Below are positions 17,685 through 27,537 of a stretch of DNA of 64,000 bases, in pieces. A model generated the notes under the pieces. That model saw only the letters and a list, made by a program, of their open reading frames with translations. It made no database searches and had not been told where the DNA came from. The DNA lies in contig JAFRRS010000015.1 of the NCBI GenBank assembly GCA_017427985.1, forward strand, positions 153,676-217,675, read 5' to 3'. The stretch's first letter is position 1, and the number at the start of each line of letters is the position of its first letter. The DNA comes from Bacteroidales bacterium. GTDB lineage: Bacteria; Bacteroidota; Bacteroidia; Bacteroidales; F082. The translations under genes and the position numbers were made by a program.

Positions 17685-20600
17685 ATGAAAAGAAAACTTA
17701 CATTTTTAATCTCTGCAGCGTTGATGCTGCTGACAATGATGGCAACCACAGGGGAAATGTGGGGGCAAAGTGACTACTCGACAACTTATACGAGCAATTG
17801 TACATTAACTGCAGGAACCAACGGATCAACATGTTCAGTAAGTATTGGTAACAATAGCTATGACGGCATCAAGGTTGGCACATCCAAAGCTGGTGGTACA
17901 ATGACTGTTACAGTGCCATCTGGAGCAAAATATCTTCATATACATGTGGCAGCATGGAATGGTGTTACTGGATTATCTTTAAATATTACACCCAACACGA
18001 ATATTTCTCCAACAAGTGTTTCATTGACAGCAGATAGTGGTATATCCAGTAATTCTCCTTTCACCTTCGCCGGCACAGCATCATCAACGGATTATTACAA
18101 AGTCATCACATTCACTAATGCATTAACTTCAGAAACAACATTTACTTTCACAACCAGCACAACAAAACGCTTTGTTATTTGGGGCGTAAACAGCGAAGAA
18201 GAAGGTGGCGGCGGTAACACTCCATCCATCTCTGCTGATGATGTAAACATCGCTTACAATGCCACATCAGGTTCGATTTCCTACACCCTTACTAATGGTA
18301 ATGGCAATGTAACCGCCAGCGTTACCGATGGCGACTGGCTCACATTAGGCACGATAACTGAAAGTGCAGTTCCGTTCACATGCTCGGCCAATAATGGTGG
18401 TGAACGCACAGCAACAGTGACGCTTTCCTATACGGGCGCTACTGACAAGGCTGTCACCGTCACGCAAGCAGGAGCGCTCTCTGTGGCAGCTCCAACATTC
18501 AGTCCAGAAGCCGGCACATACACTTCAGCTCAAAATGTTACCATTAGCACAACAACCGAGGGTGCTACAATTTATTACACTACCGATGGTTCAACCCCAA
18601 CATCTGGAAGCACCGTTTACACGAGTGCCATTAGTGTTGCTACAACCCAAACCATCAAAGCCATAGCTATTAAAAACGAGGTAAGCAGCGCGATTTCAGA
18701 GGCAGAATATACAATCAATATTCCAATTACAGGTTATGTTATCAACTTTGAAAGTGTCGCAAATTTATATGCTGATTGGACATTTACAAATATGGAATCC
18801 AAGCAAACAGGTAATAACAATGTCACTGCACATGGCGGAACGTATTACGGAACAACAGGAGGAAAAGCCACTGCGTCAATTCAAACAAAAGAAAAATATA
18901 GCAATCCTGGCAATCTGACATGTTATGTTACAAAACAATCAAACAACACTACTTCTTCAACTTGGTATATACAAGTCTCCTCTGACGGAAGTACATGGAC
19001 AGATGTAGAAACACAGAGTGCAACCAGCATGAGTGCCGGAACATGGGTTGAGTTTTCAGCAGACCTTTCATCTTATTCTAATGTTTATGTTAGAGTTTAC
19101 TATAGTGGTTCAACAGCTGTTAGAAACATAGATGATTTGTCTCTTACTGAAGCTTCCAACACATTCTCTGTCACATACGACGGCAACGGCAACACTGGCG
19201 GTTCTGTCCCAACAGATTCAAACGAATACGACGATGGAAACAACACCGTGACCGTTCTCGGAAACACTGGTAACCTTGTTAAAGCAGGATATGTATGGAG
19301 CGGATGGAACACACAACCCAATGGAGAAGGAACAACATATCAAGCAAATGCAACATTCACCATTACCGCAAACACTACTCTTTATGCGAAATGGAATGCT
19401 AAAACCATTACAGACCTGTCTTATACAGGAACTCCAACCAAGACATCGTATAATTCAGGTGAAAGTTTCGACCCAACAGGCTTGACAGTGACCGCCACAT
19501 TTAATGATGAATCATCAGAAAACGTCACCGCACTGGTTACATGGACACCAGATCCATTAACAACTGGCACAACATCTGTTACCGGAACATACATGGGTCA
19601 AACCATCAATGTTTCAGGTCTCACTGTAACAGCAGCTCCTGGCTCGGAAGGAAACCCTTACACCGTGGCGCAGGCTCGTGCAGCTATTGACGCTGGAACA
19701 GGGTTAACTGGTGTATATGCGACAGGTATTATATCACAAGTTGATTCATATAACTCAACATATAACAGTATCACTTATTGGATTTCAAGCGATGGTACTA
19801 CAACTTCAGACCAATTAGAAGTTTACAGTGGTAAAGGTTTGAATAATACCAACTTCTCTTCTATAGATGACGTTAAAGTTGGTGCAACTGTTGTTGTTTA
19901 TGGTAATTTGAAGAAATATGGTAATGTTTATGAATTTGACAAAAACAACTATTTAACAAGTTATACAGCTCCAGTAATTACCGTTGAGGCTCCGACATTC
20001 AGCCCAGTTGCGGGAACTTATGATGTGGCACAAAGTGTTACATTAAGCTGTGCAACAGATGGTTCGACAATCTACTATACAACCGATGGTACTAATCCAA
20101 CGAATGGAAGCACACAATATACAGCTGCTATCAACGTAGCAAGTACCACTACTATAAAAGCCATCGCTTATGTTGGTGACGATTATAGTACTGTTGCAAC
20201 AGCAACATATACTATCGTTTCTCTTAACAACATTTCTGACATTACCGAAGTTGGCACAGCATACAGTGTTAAAGGCACTGTCGTTGCCACCAACAGCAAA
20301 GGCTTTGTGATGGGAGACGGAACTGGTTATGTTTATTACTATAAAAATGATGAAACTGGCAAATCCGTTGGTGACATGGTCAAAGTCTCTGGCACAACTG
20401 GCACCTATGGTCAAATCATCCAATTCACCAATTCCGCCACAGTAACCGAAGCTGCAACTTCCAGCTACAACAACACTCCAGCAGCCACAACAATTACAGC
20501 AGTTCCTGATTATTCAACTGGTTATCACCTGAGCACCTATCTGGAATTTGAAGGTGCTTTAGCAAAATCTGGCAGTAACTATTTAATTACCATTGGTGAA

Positions 20601-23600
20601 AGCCAAATTCAGATTTCTTATCCAACCACAGCACAAAGCACAGCTTTGACAGCTTTGGATGGAAAGACAGTCCACGTAAAAGGTTATTTCACTGGAATCA
20701 ACAGCAGCAGCAAGTTCACAGTGATGCTTGAAAGTGCTGAAGAAGTAATCATTACCACACCTTCCGTTACCATTACAAATGCCACTGTCAACGTAACCGC
20801 TGTAGGCGGAAATGGCACCATTGACGTGACCTATTCAAATATTGAGCCTGACGACATCAATTCTGTAGCTCAATTCTTTGCTTCAGACGGCGAGACATCG
20901 GCTACATATGATTGGATCTCGGTTGAATTTAACGATGAAAAAGATGCTGTTTATACTGTCGAAGCAAACGATAGCGAAGCACGCACAGCCTACTTCAAGG
21001 TATATGAACAGAGCGAAGGTATCTATTCAAACCTCGTCACCGTCAATCAAGCAAAATTTGTTGTCGACTACGCAACATTGCCGTTTGCATTTGATGGTGG
21101 CTCTTCCGCTATTTCAAGCACTACTGGTTTGACACAAAGTGGACTTGGTTCAGATTACGGCTCATCTCCAAAACTGAAATTCGATGGTACTGGCGACTGG
21201 GTTATTCTTAAAATCAACGAAAGACCTGGCCTCCTCACCTTTGACATTAAAGGCAACAGTTTCTCAGGAAGCACATTCAAAGTACAGACTTCAGAAGATG
21301 GTGAAACTTACACAGATTTAAAGACTTATACAGAACTTGGCAACAAACAATCAGAAGAGTTCTCTTCTCTTGGCGAAAATGTCAGATACATCAAATGGAT
21401 TTACACCGAAAAAGTTAATGGCAATGTCGCTTTAGGTAACATCGAACTTGCTGCATATCAGGAACAACAGGAACAAGTCGCAACACCGACATTCACACCT
21501 GAAGCAGGAGAATATAATGCGGCTCAAAACGTAACCATAGCCTGTGCGACAAATGGCGCAACCATTTATTATACCACCAACGGAGACGCCCCAACAGCAG
21601 AAAGCACAGAATACACTGCCGCAATTCCAGTTACCACAACTACAACCATCAAGGCAATTGCTGTTAAAGAAGGAATGAACAATAGTGATGTGGCAACTGC
21701 TACTTACACAATCAACACAACTCCAACACCAAGCCAAGATAATTGGGTTGCGACAGATTTGGCAGATTTGACATCAAGCGATGTGTTTGTAATTGTCGGA
21801 AACAACGGAAGCACTTATGCAATGGCAAATAACAATGGAACTTCTGCCCCATCTGCAACAGCTGTTACCATTGCTAACAACAAACTTTCAGAAGCTCCAG
21901 CAGATAACCTCAAATGGAACATCAGTGGCAATGCAACAGACGGTTATACCTTCTATCCGAATGGTTCTACAACAACATGGCTGTATTGCATTAACAATAA
22001 TAATGGTTTAAGAGTAGGAGATACCGATAATGATAAGACGTTTGAAATAAAAGATGATTATTTGTACAACAAAGGTCAAGGAAGATATATTGGTATTTAT
22101 AATAGTCAAGATTGGAGAAGTTATACTAATACTACTGGCAACATTGCTGGTCAGACCTTTGATTTCTACAAGAGAGTTTCAACAGAGCCTTCAATCACCA
22201 TCAACCCTGGTCCGTATAATATGAATTGTGATGGCGGACATGCTGTACTTGAAGTCTCATGCTCAAACATGGCTCAAAATCCACAACTTGAAGTGGTATT
22301 CTATGAATCAGATGGCACAACAGCTGCCGCTTATAATCATGATTGGATTACAGCAACAATTGATAATGACGGCAATCTTGACGGCACTATTCAACTTAAT
22401 AACAGCAACGAAGCACGTTCAGCTTACTTCAAGATTAAAGGCGTTGGCAACGACAACAGTGAGGTTTATTCAGATCTCGTGACAATAAACCAGGCAGCTT
22501 ACTCATTAAGCATTGTGTTTGAAACAGATGAATTAAATATTGAAGTTGGTGGTGAATCGGACAGAAAAATAAGCTTCGATTATTCAGGCTTGGGCAGTAC
22601 CCCTACATTTGAAGTCCGTCTTTACGCATCAGACGGCACAACATCAGCGATTTATGACTGGCTGACAACATCCATCAATAAGAATAAAGTTAACATCACA
22701 GTTTCAGCCAACACAGGCGCTGCTCGTCATGCATATTTCAAAGTTTATGGCGCAGGAAACAATACTAATACAGAGTCAAATCTCGTAACAATCAACCAGG
22801 CAGAATATGTGGCTCTGACCTACACTGTTACATACGATGCCAACGGTGGCACGGGCACAATGACTGATCCGAACAGCCCTTACACTGAAAATGCCGAGGT
22901 GACATTGCTTGAAAACACATTCACCGCTCCTGAAGGCAAGATTTGGGATTCATGGTCGGTTAAAGATGCTAATCAAGAAACCATTACCGTAAATAACGGC
23001 AAGTTCAACATGCCTGCAAGCAACGTTACTGTCTCAGCACAATGGGTTGACAATCCTGTAACTCCTACCTACGAATGGGAGCTCACAGAATTGGCGGATT
23101 TGACAGCAAGCGATGTGTTTGTGATTGTTGGAACACGTACTGATGAAGCCTATGCAGGTAATTACGCCATGACTAATACTGTCAGCTCGAGCAATCCTCC
23201 TACAGCAACACCTGTTGAAATAGCCAACAACAAACTCTCGAATGCCCCAGCTGATAATCTCAAATGGAATATCAGTGGCAATGCTACTGACGGTTATACC
23301 TTCTATCCAAATGGTTCTACAACTAATTGGCTGTATTGCACTAATAACAATAATGGTGTTCGTGTTGGAAATAATGACAACAAGACTTTTGTGGTAGATA
23401 ATGGATATCTTAAACACGTATCCACATCACGCTATATAGGAGTTTATCAATCACAAGATTGGAGATGTTACACTTCAAGTACTGCTACTAATATCGCCAA
23501 TCAGTCTTTTGCTTTCTACAAGAAAGTTTCAACAGAGCCTACAATCACTGCGACATCTGGTTCTAACTTGGCTTATGACGCGACATCAGGTAGCATTATC

Positions 23601-25973
23601 TACGAAATTGAGAATTATGAAGATGGCACAATGACCGCTGAGACAACAGCCAACTGGATTAGCAATATTGAAGTTGATGAAGCAGATGAAATGGGCGAGG
23701 TGACATTCGATGTCACACCAAACACGTCAAACGAGAGCCGTTCGGCAACAGTTACTCTCACATTCACTTACGACACCGACAAGACAGCTACTGCCGATGT
23801 AACCGTGACACAAAACGGACAACCAGGACAACCATCTATTACGGTTGACCCTGAAAGTGCCGTTGTTGTTAGCGATGGCGGTGCTCCAGAATTCACAATC
23901 AATTACGCAAGCATAGCCATTGAAGCTGACGACGATTTTGACGTGCAATTCTACGAATCAAATGGAACAACGACGATCTCTAAACCTGATTGGATTAACA
24001 GTGCAACGATTAGCGGTAACACAACTGACGGATTTACACTTACGGTAACAGTTGACCCAAACACAAGTGCTGAACGTGCTGCTTATCTGAAAGTATATGC
24101 TCTTGATGGTGACGATATTATTTATTCTAATCTTATCACCATCTCACAAAACGAATATATACCGCCAGCGACATACACTCTCGTCACCGACATAGACCAG
24201 GTAGTTTCTGGTAAGCATTATATCATTGCAAGTAGCGCAGAGGATGGACCAGCTTATGCAATGGGAGCACAGAACAACAATAACAGGGCAGGCGTTGCTG
24301 TAACTGTATCAGAAGCAAATATTACACAAACGGGAGGTGTTTACGAGTTCGTTATAAATGGTCCAAATGACGGAAATTACACTATTTATGATAAGATTAA
24401 TTCAGGTTATTTGTATGCAGCAAGCAGCGGTAGTAATCATTTGAAATTAGAAACAGAACTTGATGATAATGGCAGATGGAGCATTGATGTTGATAATACT
24501 GGTGTTGCCACAATAATTGCACAAGGTACAAATACTCGTAATAATATGAGATATAATAGTAGCAGTACAATATTCTCATGTTATAGTTATGGTAATCAGT
24601 TAGATGTTTATATCTATGTCAAAGACGATGATACAGAATTGGAGTATTACGGCGACCCAGTATCTTTGGAAGCAAGTGCATTTGATTTCACTCACAACAC
24701 TTACTCTGTTGGCGGAACGATGACAATCACTGGAGGGCCAGTGGCTAATGACCCAAGCTCACTTATCATCCAAGACGGTGCCCAACTCATCCATGAAAGC
24801 CCAATTAACGCCACAGTTCAAAATGGCGTAACCGCAGCACCATCATGGACCAGCAATGTAGGCGGCGGATGGTATTTCATCGCATCACCTGTCGATGATG
24901 CTGTGATAGCAGAATCAATCTTGATAGAACCCTTCGACTTGTACAAATACGACGAGCCTGAAGCCATGTGGTATGCATACAATGGCAGTGGAGCTCCTTT
25001 CACAACAATGGAAAGAGGTATCGGATACCTCCATGCAAGCGCAGAGGAGCAAATATTGGCATTCGCAGGTACTATGATAGGAACAGAGACTGAGATAACA
25101 AAAACATTAAGCTTCACCAGCGCATTAGGTGATGATCTGAGAGGCTACAACCTTATGGGTAACCCATACACACGCGACCTCGAGTATGGTGACATCACAC
25201 TCGGTGGAAAGAACGTCACAGCATTCCTCGGTCTAACTGATGATGGTGAAGAATATTTACCATGTAACTTACAAGATGATGATAGAATCAGACCATGTCA
25301 GGGATTCTTCATCCAAGCCACTGGCGCAGGACAATATCTTGTGTTCAACCCGGCAAAGAAAGACAGGAGCGAAATCGGTCTCATCAGCATCAAAGCGGGC
25401 AACGAGGAGTTCATGGACAAGGCTTACATCCAGATAGGTGGCGGTAACACCTTGCGCAAGATTGCGTTCTCCGACAACAACATGGTCTATGTGATGGACG
25501 GCGACGACGACTACGCAGCCATGACAATTTACGAGCTCGCCAACCCGATACCGGTACACTTCATGGCGGCAGAGCCTGGCACTTACACCATCACCGTCAA
25601 CGCCAAGAACATCGACCTCGACTACATGCATCTCGTCGACGAGTTCACCAACGAGCACATCGACCTGCTGAGCGAGCCGACCTACACCTTCACTTCGGCT
25701 GAAGGCGACAAGCCAGGACGTTTCACCATCGTCTTCGGCATCGACAACGTCGAAGAGAACTTTGAGAGCAACGTCTTCGCCTACCAGAACGAGGACGAGC
25801 TCGTGGTCGACGGCAAGGGCACGCTACAGATATTCGATGTACTGGGACGCTTCGTGGGCAGCCACGAGGTACACGGCAGCGAGAGAATCAGCCTGTCGTC
25901 GTTCAACACCGGCGTGTATGTTCTGAGAATGGTCGGCGAAAACGTGAAGACACAGAAAATTGTTGTGAGATAA
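17685..25973 (+). CDS. Giant multidomain T9SS surface protein (2762 residues)
   Basis: A secreted protein with signal peptide MKRKLTFLISAALMLLTMMA...MWGQ. Domains by motif, with approximate residues: BACON-like Ig (180-265, 1022-1122, 1503-1707, 1957-2160); chitobiase/HEX C-terminal repeats ending in TIYYTTDG...TIKAIA (268-345, 768-845, 1265-1345); InlB B-repeats (492-572, 1710-1792); a bacterial Ig group 4-like domain (573-655); OB-fold segments (658-763, 845-1022). Two near-identical ~150-residue modules lie at 1353-1503 and 1797-1955, with a divergent third at 2161-2315. The C-terminal ~80 residues (FAYQNEDELVVDGKG...GVYVLRMVGENVKTQKIVVR) form the T9SS type A sorting domain. There is no catalytic domain, so an adhesin or scaffold is likely. 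The last ~600 bp are visibly richer in GC than the rest. Confidence 0.88.
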   Translation: MKRKLTFLISAALMLLTMMATTGEMWGQSDYSTTYTSNCTLTAGTNGSTCSVSIGNNSYDGIKVGTSKAGGTMTVTVPSGAKYLHIHVAAWNGVTGLSLNITPNTNISPTSVSLTADSGISSNSPFTFAGTASSTDYYKVITFTNALTSETTFTFTTSTTKRFVIWGVNSEEEGGGGNTPSISADDVNIAYNATSGSISYTLTNGNGNVTASVTDGDWLTLGTITESAVPFTCSANNGGERTATVTLSYTGATDKAVTVTQAGALSVAAPTFSPEAGTYTSAQNVTISTTTEGATIYYTTDGSTPTSGSTVYTSAISVATTQTIKAIAIKNEVSSAISEAEYTINIPITGYVINFESVANLYADWTFTNMESKQTGNNNVTAHGGTYYGTTGGKATASIQTKEKYSNPGNLTCYVTKQSNNTTSSTWYIQVSSDGSTWTDVETQSATSMSAGTWVEFSADLSSYSNVYVRVYYSGSTAVRNIDDLSLTEASNTFSVTYDGNGNTGGSVPTDSNEYDDGNNTVTVLGNTGNLVKAGYVWSGWNTQPNGEGTTYQANATFTITANTTLYAKWNAKTITDLSYTGTPTKTSYNSGESFDPTGLTVTATFNDESSENVTALVTWTPDPLTTGTTSVTGTYMGQTINVSGLTVTAAPGSEGNPYTVAQARAAIDAGTGLTGVYATGIISQVDSYNSTYNSITYWISSDGTTTSDQLEVYSGKGLNNTNFSSIDDVKVGATVVVYGNLKKYGNVYEFDKNNYLTSYTAPVITVEAPTFSPVAGTYDVAQSVTLSCATDGSTIYYTTDGTNPTNGSTQYTAAINVASTTTIKAIAYVGDDYSTVATATYTIVSLNNISDITEVGTAYSVKGTVVATNSKGFVMGDGTGYVYYYKNDETGKSVGDMVKVSGTTGTYGQIIQFTNSATVTEAATSSYNNTPAATTITAVPDYSTGYHLSTYLEFEGALAKSGSNYLITIGESQIQISYPTTAQSTALTALDGKTVHVKGYFTGINSSSKFTVMLESAEEVIITTPSVTITNATVNVTAVGGNGTIDVTYSNIEPDDINSVAQFFASDGETSATYDWISVEFNDEKDAVYTVEANDSEARTAYFKVYEQSEGIYSNLVTVNQAKFVVDYATLPFAFDGGSSAISSTTGLTQSGLGSDYGSSPKLKFDGTGDWVILKINERPGLLTFDIKGNSFSGSTFKVQTSEDGETYTDLKTYTELGNKQSEEFSSLGENVRYIKWIYTEKVNGNVALGNIELAAYQEQQEQVATPTFTPEAGEYNAAQNVTIACATNGATIYYTTNGDAPTAESTEYTAAIPVTTTTTIKAIAVKEGMNNSDVATATYTINTTPTPSQDNWVATDLADLTSSDVFVIVGNNGSTYAMANNNGTSAPSATAVTIANNKLSEAPADNLKWNISGNATDGYTFYPNGSTTTWLYCINNNNGLRVGDTDNDKTFEIKDDYLYNKGQGRYIGIYNSQDWRSYTNTTGNIAGQTFDFYKRVSTEPSITINPGPYNMNCDGGHAVLEVSCSNMAQNPQLEVVFYESDGTTAAAYNHDWITATIDNDGNLDGTIQLNNSNEARSAYFKIKGVGNDNSEVYSDLVTINQAAYSLSIVFETDELNIEVGGESDRKISFDYSGLGSTPTFEVRLYASDGTTSAIYDWLTTSINKNKVNITVSANTGAARHAYFKVYGAGNNTNTESNLVTINQAEYVALTYTVTYDANGGTGTMTDPNSPYTENAEVTLLENTFTAPEGKIWDSWSVKDANQETITVNNGKFNMPASNVTVSAQWVDNPVTPTYEWELTELADLTASDVFVIVGTRTDEAYAGNYAMTNTVSSSNPPTATPVEIANNKLSNAPADNLKWNISGNATDGYTFYPNGSTTNWLYCTNNNNGVRVGNNDNKTFVVDNGYLKHVSTSRYIGVYQSQDWRCYTSSTATNIANQSFAFYKKVSTEPTITATSGSNLAYDATSGSIIYEIENYEDGTMTAETTANWISNIEVDEADEMGEVTFDVTPNTSNESRSATVTLTFTYDTDKTATADVTVTQNGQPGQPSITVDPESAVVVSDGGAPEFTINYASIAIEADDDFDVQFYESNGTTTISKPDWINSATISGNTTDGFTLTVTVDPNTSAERAAYLKVYALDGDDIIYSNLITISQNEYIPPATYTLVTDIDQVVSGKHYIIASSAEDGPAYAMGAQNNNNRAGVAVTVSEANITQTGGVYEFVINGPNDGNYTIYDKINSGYLYAASSGSNHLKLETELDDNGRWSIDVDNTGVATIIAQGTNTRNNMRYNSSSTIFSCYSYGNQLDVYIYVKDDDTELEYYGDPVSLEASAFDFTHNTYSVGGTMTITGGPVANDPSSLIIQDGAQLIHESPINATVQNGVTAAPSWTSNVGGGWYFIASPVDDAVIAESILIEPFDLYKYDEPEAMWYAYNGSGAPFTTMERGIGYLHASAEEQILAFAGTMIGTETEITKTLSFTSALGDDLRGYNLMGNPYTRDLEYGDITLGGKNVTAFLGLTDDGEEYLPCNLQDDDRIRPCQGFFIQATGAGQYLVFNPAKKDRSEIGLISIKAGNEEFMDKAYIQIGGGNTLRKIAFSDNNMVYVMDGDDDYAAMTIYELANPIPVHFMAAEPGTYTITVNAKNIDLDYMHLVDEFTNEHIDLLSEPTYTFTSAEGDKPGRFTIVFGIDNVEENFESNVFAYQNEDELVVDGKGTLQIFDVLGRFVGSHEVHGSERISLSSFNTGVYVLRMVGENVKTQKIVVR

Positions 25974-25975
25974 TA

Positions 25976-26095
25976 TGCCGCTTCGCGGAATGTGCCGCCT
26001 GACGGCGGGATGTGCGGTCTTCGACCGAATATGTGGCTTTCAGCCAGAGGCGAAGCCTCCACTTTCTGCGAAGCAGCAAATTTTGCGAAGCAACA
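25976..26095 (+). repeat. Array of seven tiny hairpins between giant and small secreted genes
   Basis: Starts within a few bases of the giant gene's TAA. Units include CCGC-TTC-GCGG (25978-25988), CCGCC-TGAC-GGCGG (25995-26008), CGGTC-TTC-GACCG (26015-26027), GGCT-TTC-AGCC (26035-26045), GAGGC-GAA-GCCTC (26047-26059), CTGC-GAA-GCAG and TTGC-GAA-GCAA, most separated by AATGTG or AATATGTG. Stem sequences differ but pairing is kept. Related arrays lie at 26399-26431, 56984-57080 and 57373-57651. Confidence 0.9.
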
Positions 26096-26123
26096 CATTC
26101 GAAACAAATTAAATAAAAATACA

Positions 26124-26393
26124 ATGAAAAAGATATTATTTGCAGTATTGATTGTTTTGACGTTGGGATTCGGTGCCATGGCGCAGCACAGGGGCAACGA
26201 CAATCTGTTTAACGATTGGAATGATGTCAGCAACGGTCTCGACAAATGGGACGATTTCGGCAACGGTCTGAGAGACCCGGGTCTTCCTGGCGGTCACGGT
26301 GGCGGCGACACCCCTGCCCCGCTCGGCAGCGGACTCGTCGTGCTGACGATGCTCGGCGCAGGATACGCTTTTTCGCATAAACGCGAAAAATAA
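26124..26393 (+). CDS. Small secreted protein with PLGSG-hydrophobic-basic C-terminal tail
   Basis: An 89-residue protein. Signal peptide MKKILFAVLIVLTLGFGAMAQ, a short Asn/Asp/Gly-rich middle (NDNLFNDWNDVSNGLDKWDD), then a tripartite C-terminus: TPAPLGSG, a ~15-residue hydrophobic stretch (LVVLTMLGAGYAFS) and a basic HKREK end. This layout resembles protein-sorting tails of the PEP-CTERM/LPXTG kind, but I cannot assign a known processing enzyme. A paralogue with the same tail is encoded at 57082-57342, also just after a giant T9SS gene. Start 26124 is chosen because the signal peptide begins there; an in-frame extension runs through the hairpin array and is unlikely to be translated. Confidence 0.8.
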   Translation: MKKILFAVLIVLTLGFGAMAQHRGNDNLFNDWNDVSNGLDKWDDFGNGLRDPGLPGGHGGGDTPAPLGSGLVVLTMLGAGYAFSHKREK

Positions 26394-26398
26394 AATAT

Positions 26399-26431
26399 GC
26401 AGCCTGACGGCTGAATGTGCCGCTGACGCGG
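26399..26431 (+). repeat. Two-unit hairpin block after the small secreted gene
   Basis: CAGCC-TGAC-GGCTG (26400-26413), AATGTG, then CCGC-TGAC-GCGG (26420-26431). Same unit design as the array at 25976-26095. Confidence 0.85.
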
Positions 26432-26437
26432 AATATG

Positions 26438-26486
26438 AAAAATGTGTAGGGACGACACAGTTGATGTGATGTCTCTACACATTTTT
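26438..26486. terminator. Bidirectional terminator between convergent genes, from a GTAGGGAC repeat
   Basis: A 16-bp stem with one G-T pair (26438-26453 with 26471-26486). It begins with A5 and ends with T5, so it can stop transcripts from both sides. Its core GTAGGGAC...GTCTCTAC belongs to the dispersed palindrome family. Confidence 0.75.
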
Positions 26487-26492
26487 ACACAT

Positions 26493-27389
26493 TTAATTCG
26501 CCGCCCTACTCTTGTTTACCAAAATAACGCCGGTGAACACCAAAACCGCAGCGACGATTTTCTGCCAGCTGAGGCGGTCCATCCCCATAACTATGCTCAT
26601 CACCGTGGCGATGATAGGCTGCAGGTAGCCGTAAAGGCTGATGACCGTCGGGCGAAGCGTCTTCTGCCCCACAGGAATGAGGAAATACGCCGTGAAAGTC
26701 GAGAAAACGATGATGTAACCAAGCTCCAAAAGATATTTCGATGGCATGGAGGTCATGTCAAGATGCACTAACTCCTTGAAATCCAACGGGATGGCGACAA
26801 CCGCCGAAAAAAGGAACATCCATTTCATGAATGTCACCACGCTGTATCTCGCGATGAGCGGCTTGAAGATTCCAAGATAACACGCCCACACGAGACAGTT
26901 GCAAATCATGAAGACGATGCCGAGGGGCTTGGTCTCGGTGACACCGCCGTTTGCAATTCGTACAGTGTTGAGAATCAAAAAGATAATGCCGACAAAACTC
27001 AACGCCACGCCACCCGCTTTTTTAAGCGTGATAGGCTCTTTGAGCACTATGGCGGCGACAAACATGGTGAAAATCGGGGTGATAGCCGTGATGATGCTGG
27101 TGTCGAGAGGCGTGGTAAGCGTGATGGCTTTCAAAAATGTTATCTGCGTGATGAAAAGTCCGAGCATCGAGGCGAAAAATATCATCAGGAAATCGCGTTT
27201 CTCGACTTTTTCGTGAGGCAGAAACAGCGACACGAGCCAGAAAAGCACCGCCGCTCCGCCCGCGCGAAAACAGAACAGCCCTAACGGCGAAATCAGCGCA
27301 AGGTTTGTCAAGTCCTTGCAAATGATGATGTTAAAGCCGAAAATCGCGTAAGCGAAGAAGCATGAAATATGACCTAAAGACTTTTTCAT
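26493..27389 (-). CDS. EamA/DMT-superfamily transporter
   Basis: A 298-residue inner-membrane protein with about ten hydrophobic segments arranged as two five-helix EamA halves. First half: HISCFFAYAIFGFNIII to GVALSFVGIIFLIL. Second half: LGIVFMICNCLVWACYLG to IVAAVLVFTGVILVN, with the conserved LYGYLQPIIATVMSIVMG near the end. Exports or imports a small metabolite; substrate not predictable. A TATTTTTG box on the minus strand at 27398-27405 lies only 9 nt before the ATG, so the mRNA has a very short leader. Confidence 0.92.
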   Translation of the reverse strand: MKKSLGHISCFFAYAIFGFNIIICKDLTNLALISPLGLFCFRAGGAAVLFWLVSLFLPHEKVEKRDFLMIFFASMLGLFITQITFLKAITLTTPLDTSIITAITPIFTMFVAAIVLKEPITLKKAGGVALSFVGIIFLILNTVRIANGGVTETKPLGIVFMICNCLVWACYLGIFKPLIARYSVVTFMKWMFLFSAVVAIPLDFKELVHLDMTSMPSKYLLELGYIIVFSTFTAYFLIPVGQKTLRPTVISLYGYLQPIIATVMSIVMGMDRLSWQKIVAAVLVFTGVILVNKSRAAN

Positions 27390-27397
27390 AAGCGGCG

Positions 27398-27405
27398 CAA
27401 AAATA
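27398..27405 (-). promoter_or_regulatory. -7 promoter box for the EamA transporter
   Basis: TATTTTTG on the minus strand, separated from the ATG by 8 nt. Confidence 0.55.
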
Positions 27406-27413
27406 CGAAAAAG

Positions 27414-27493
27414 ACCTTAGATTTTAGACCTTAGACCTTAGTTTTTTATAAATCTTATTGCTAAAGTCTAAAGTCTAAGGTCTAAAGTCTAAA
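27414..27493. repeat. Hairpin built from inverted heptamer repeats
   Basis: The left arm repeats variants of TTAGACC (three or four copies) and the right arm variants of CTAAAGT/CTAAGGT, around a TTTTTTATAAATCTTATTG-type loop. The arms are complementary. It lies between divergent promoters of the transporter and the CobW gene. Confidence 0.75.
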
Positions 27494-27500
27494 AAAAATG

Positions 27501-27508
27501 TATCTTTG
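27501..27508 (+). promoter_or_regulatory. -7 promoter box for the CobW-type GTPase
   Basis: TATCTTTG, 29 nt before ATG 27538. Confidence 0.65.
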
Positions 27509-27537
27509 CAGTTCGAAAAAAATTAAAAAATAGAAAT

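Noticed and set aside
25992..26123. N-terminal extension of the small secreted protein through the hairpin array
   Set aside because: The frame is open but consists of translated hairpins; a typical signal peptide starts only at 26124.
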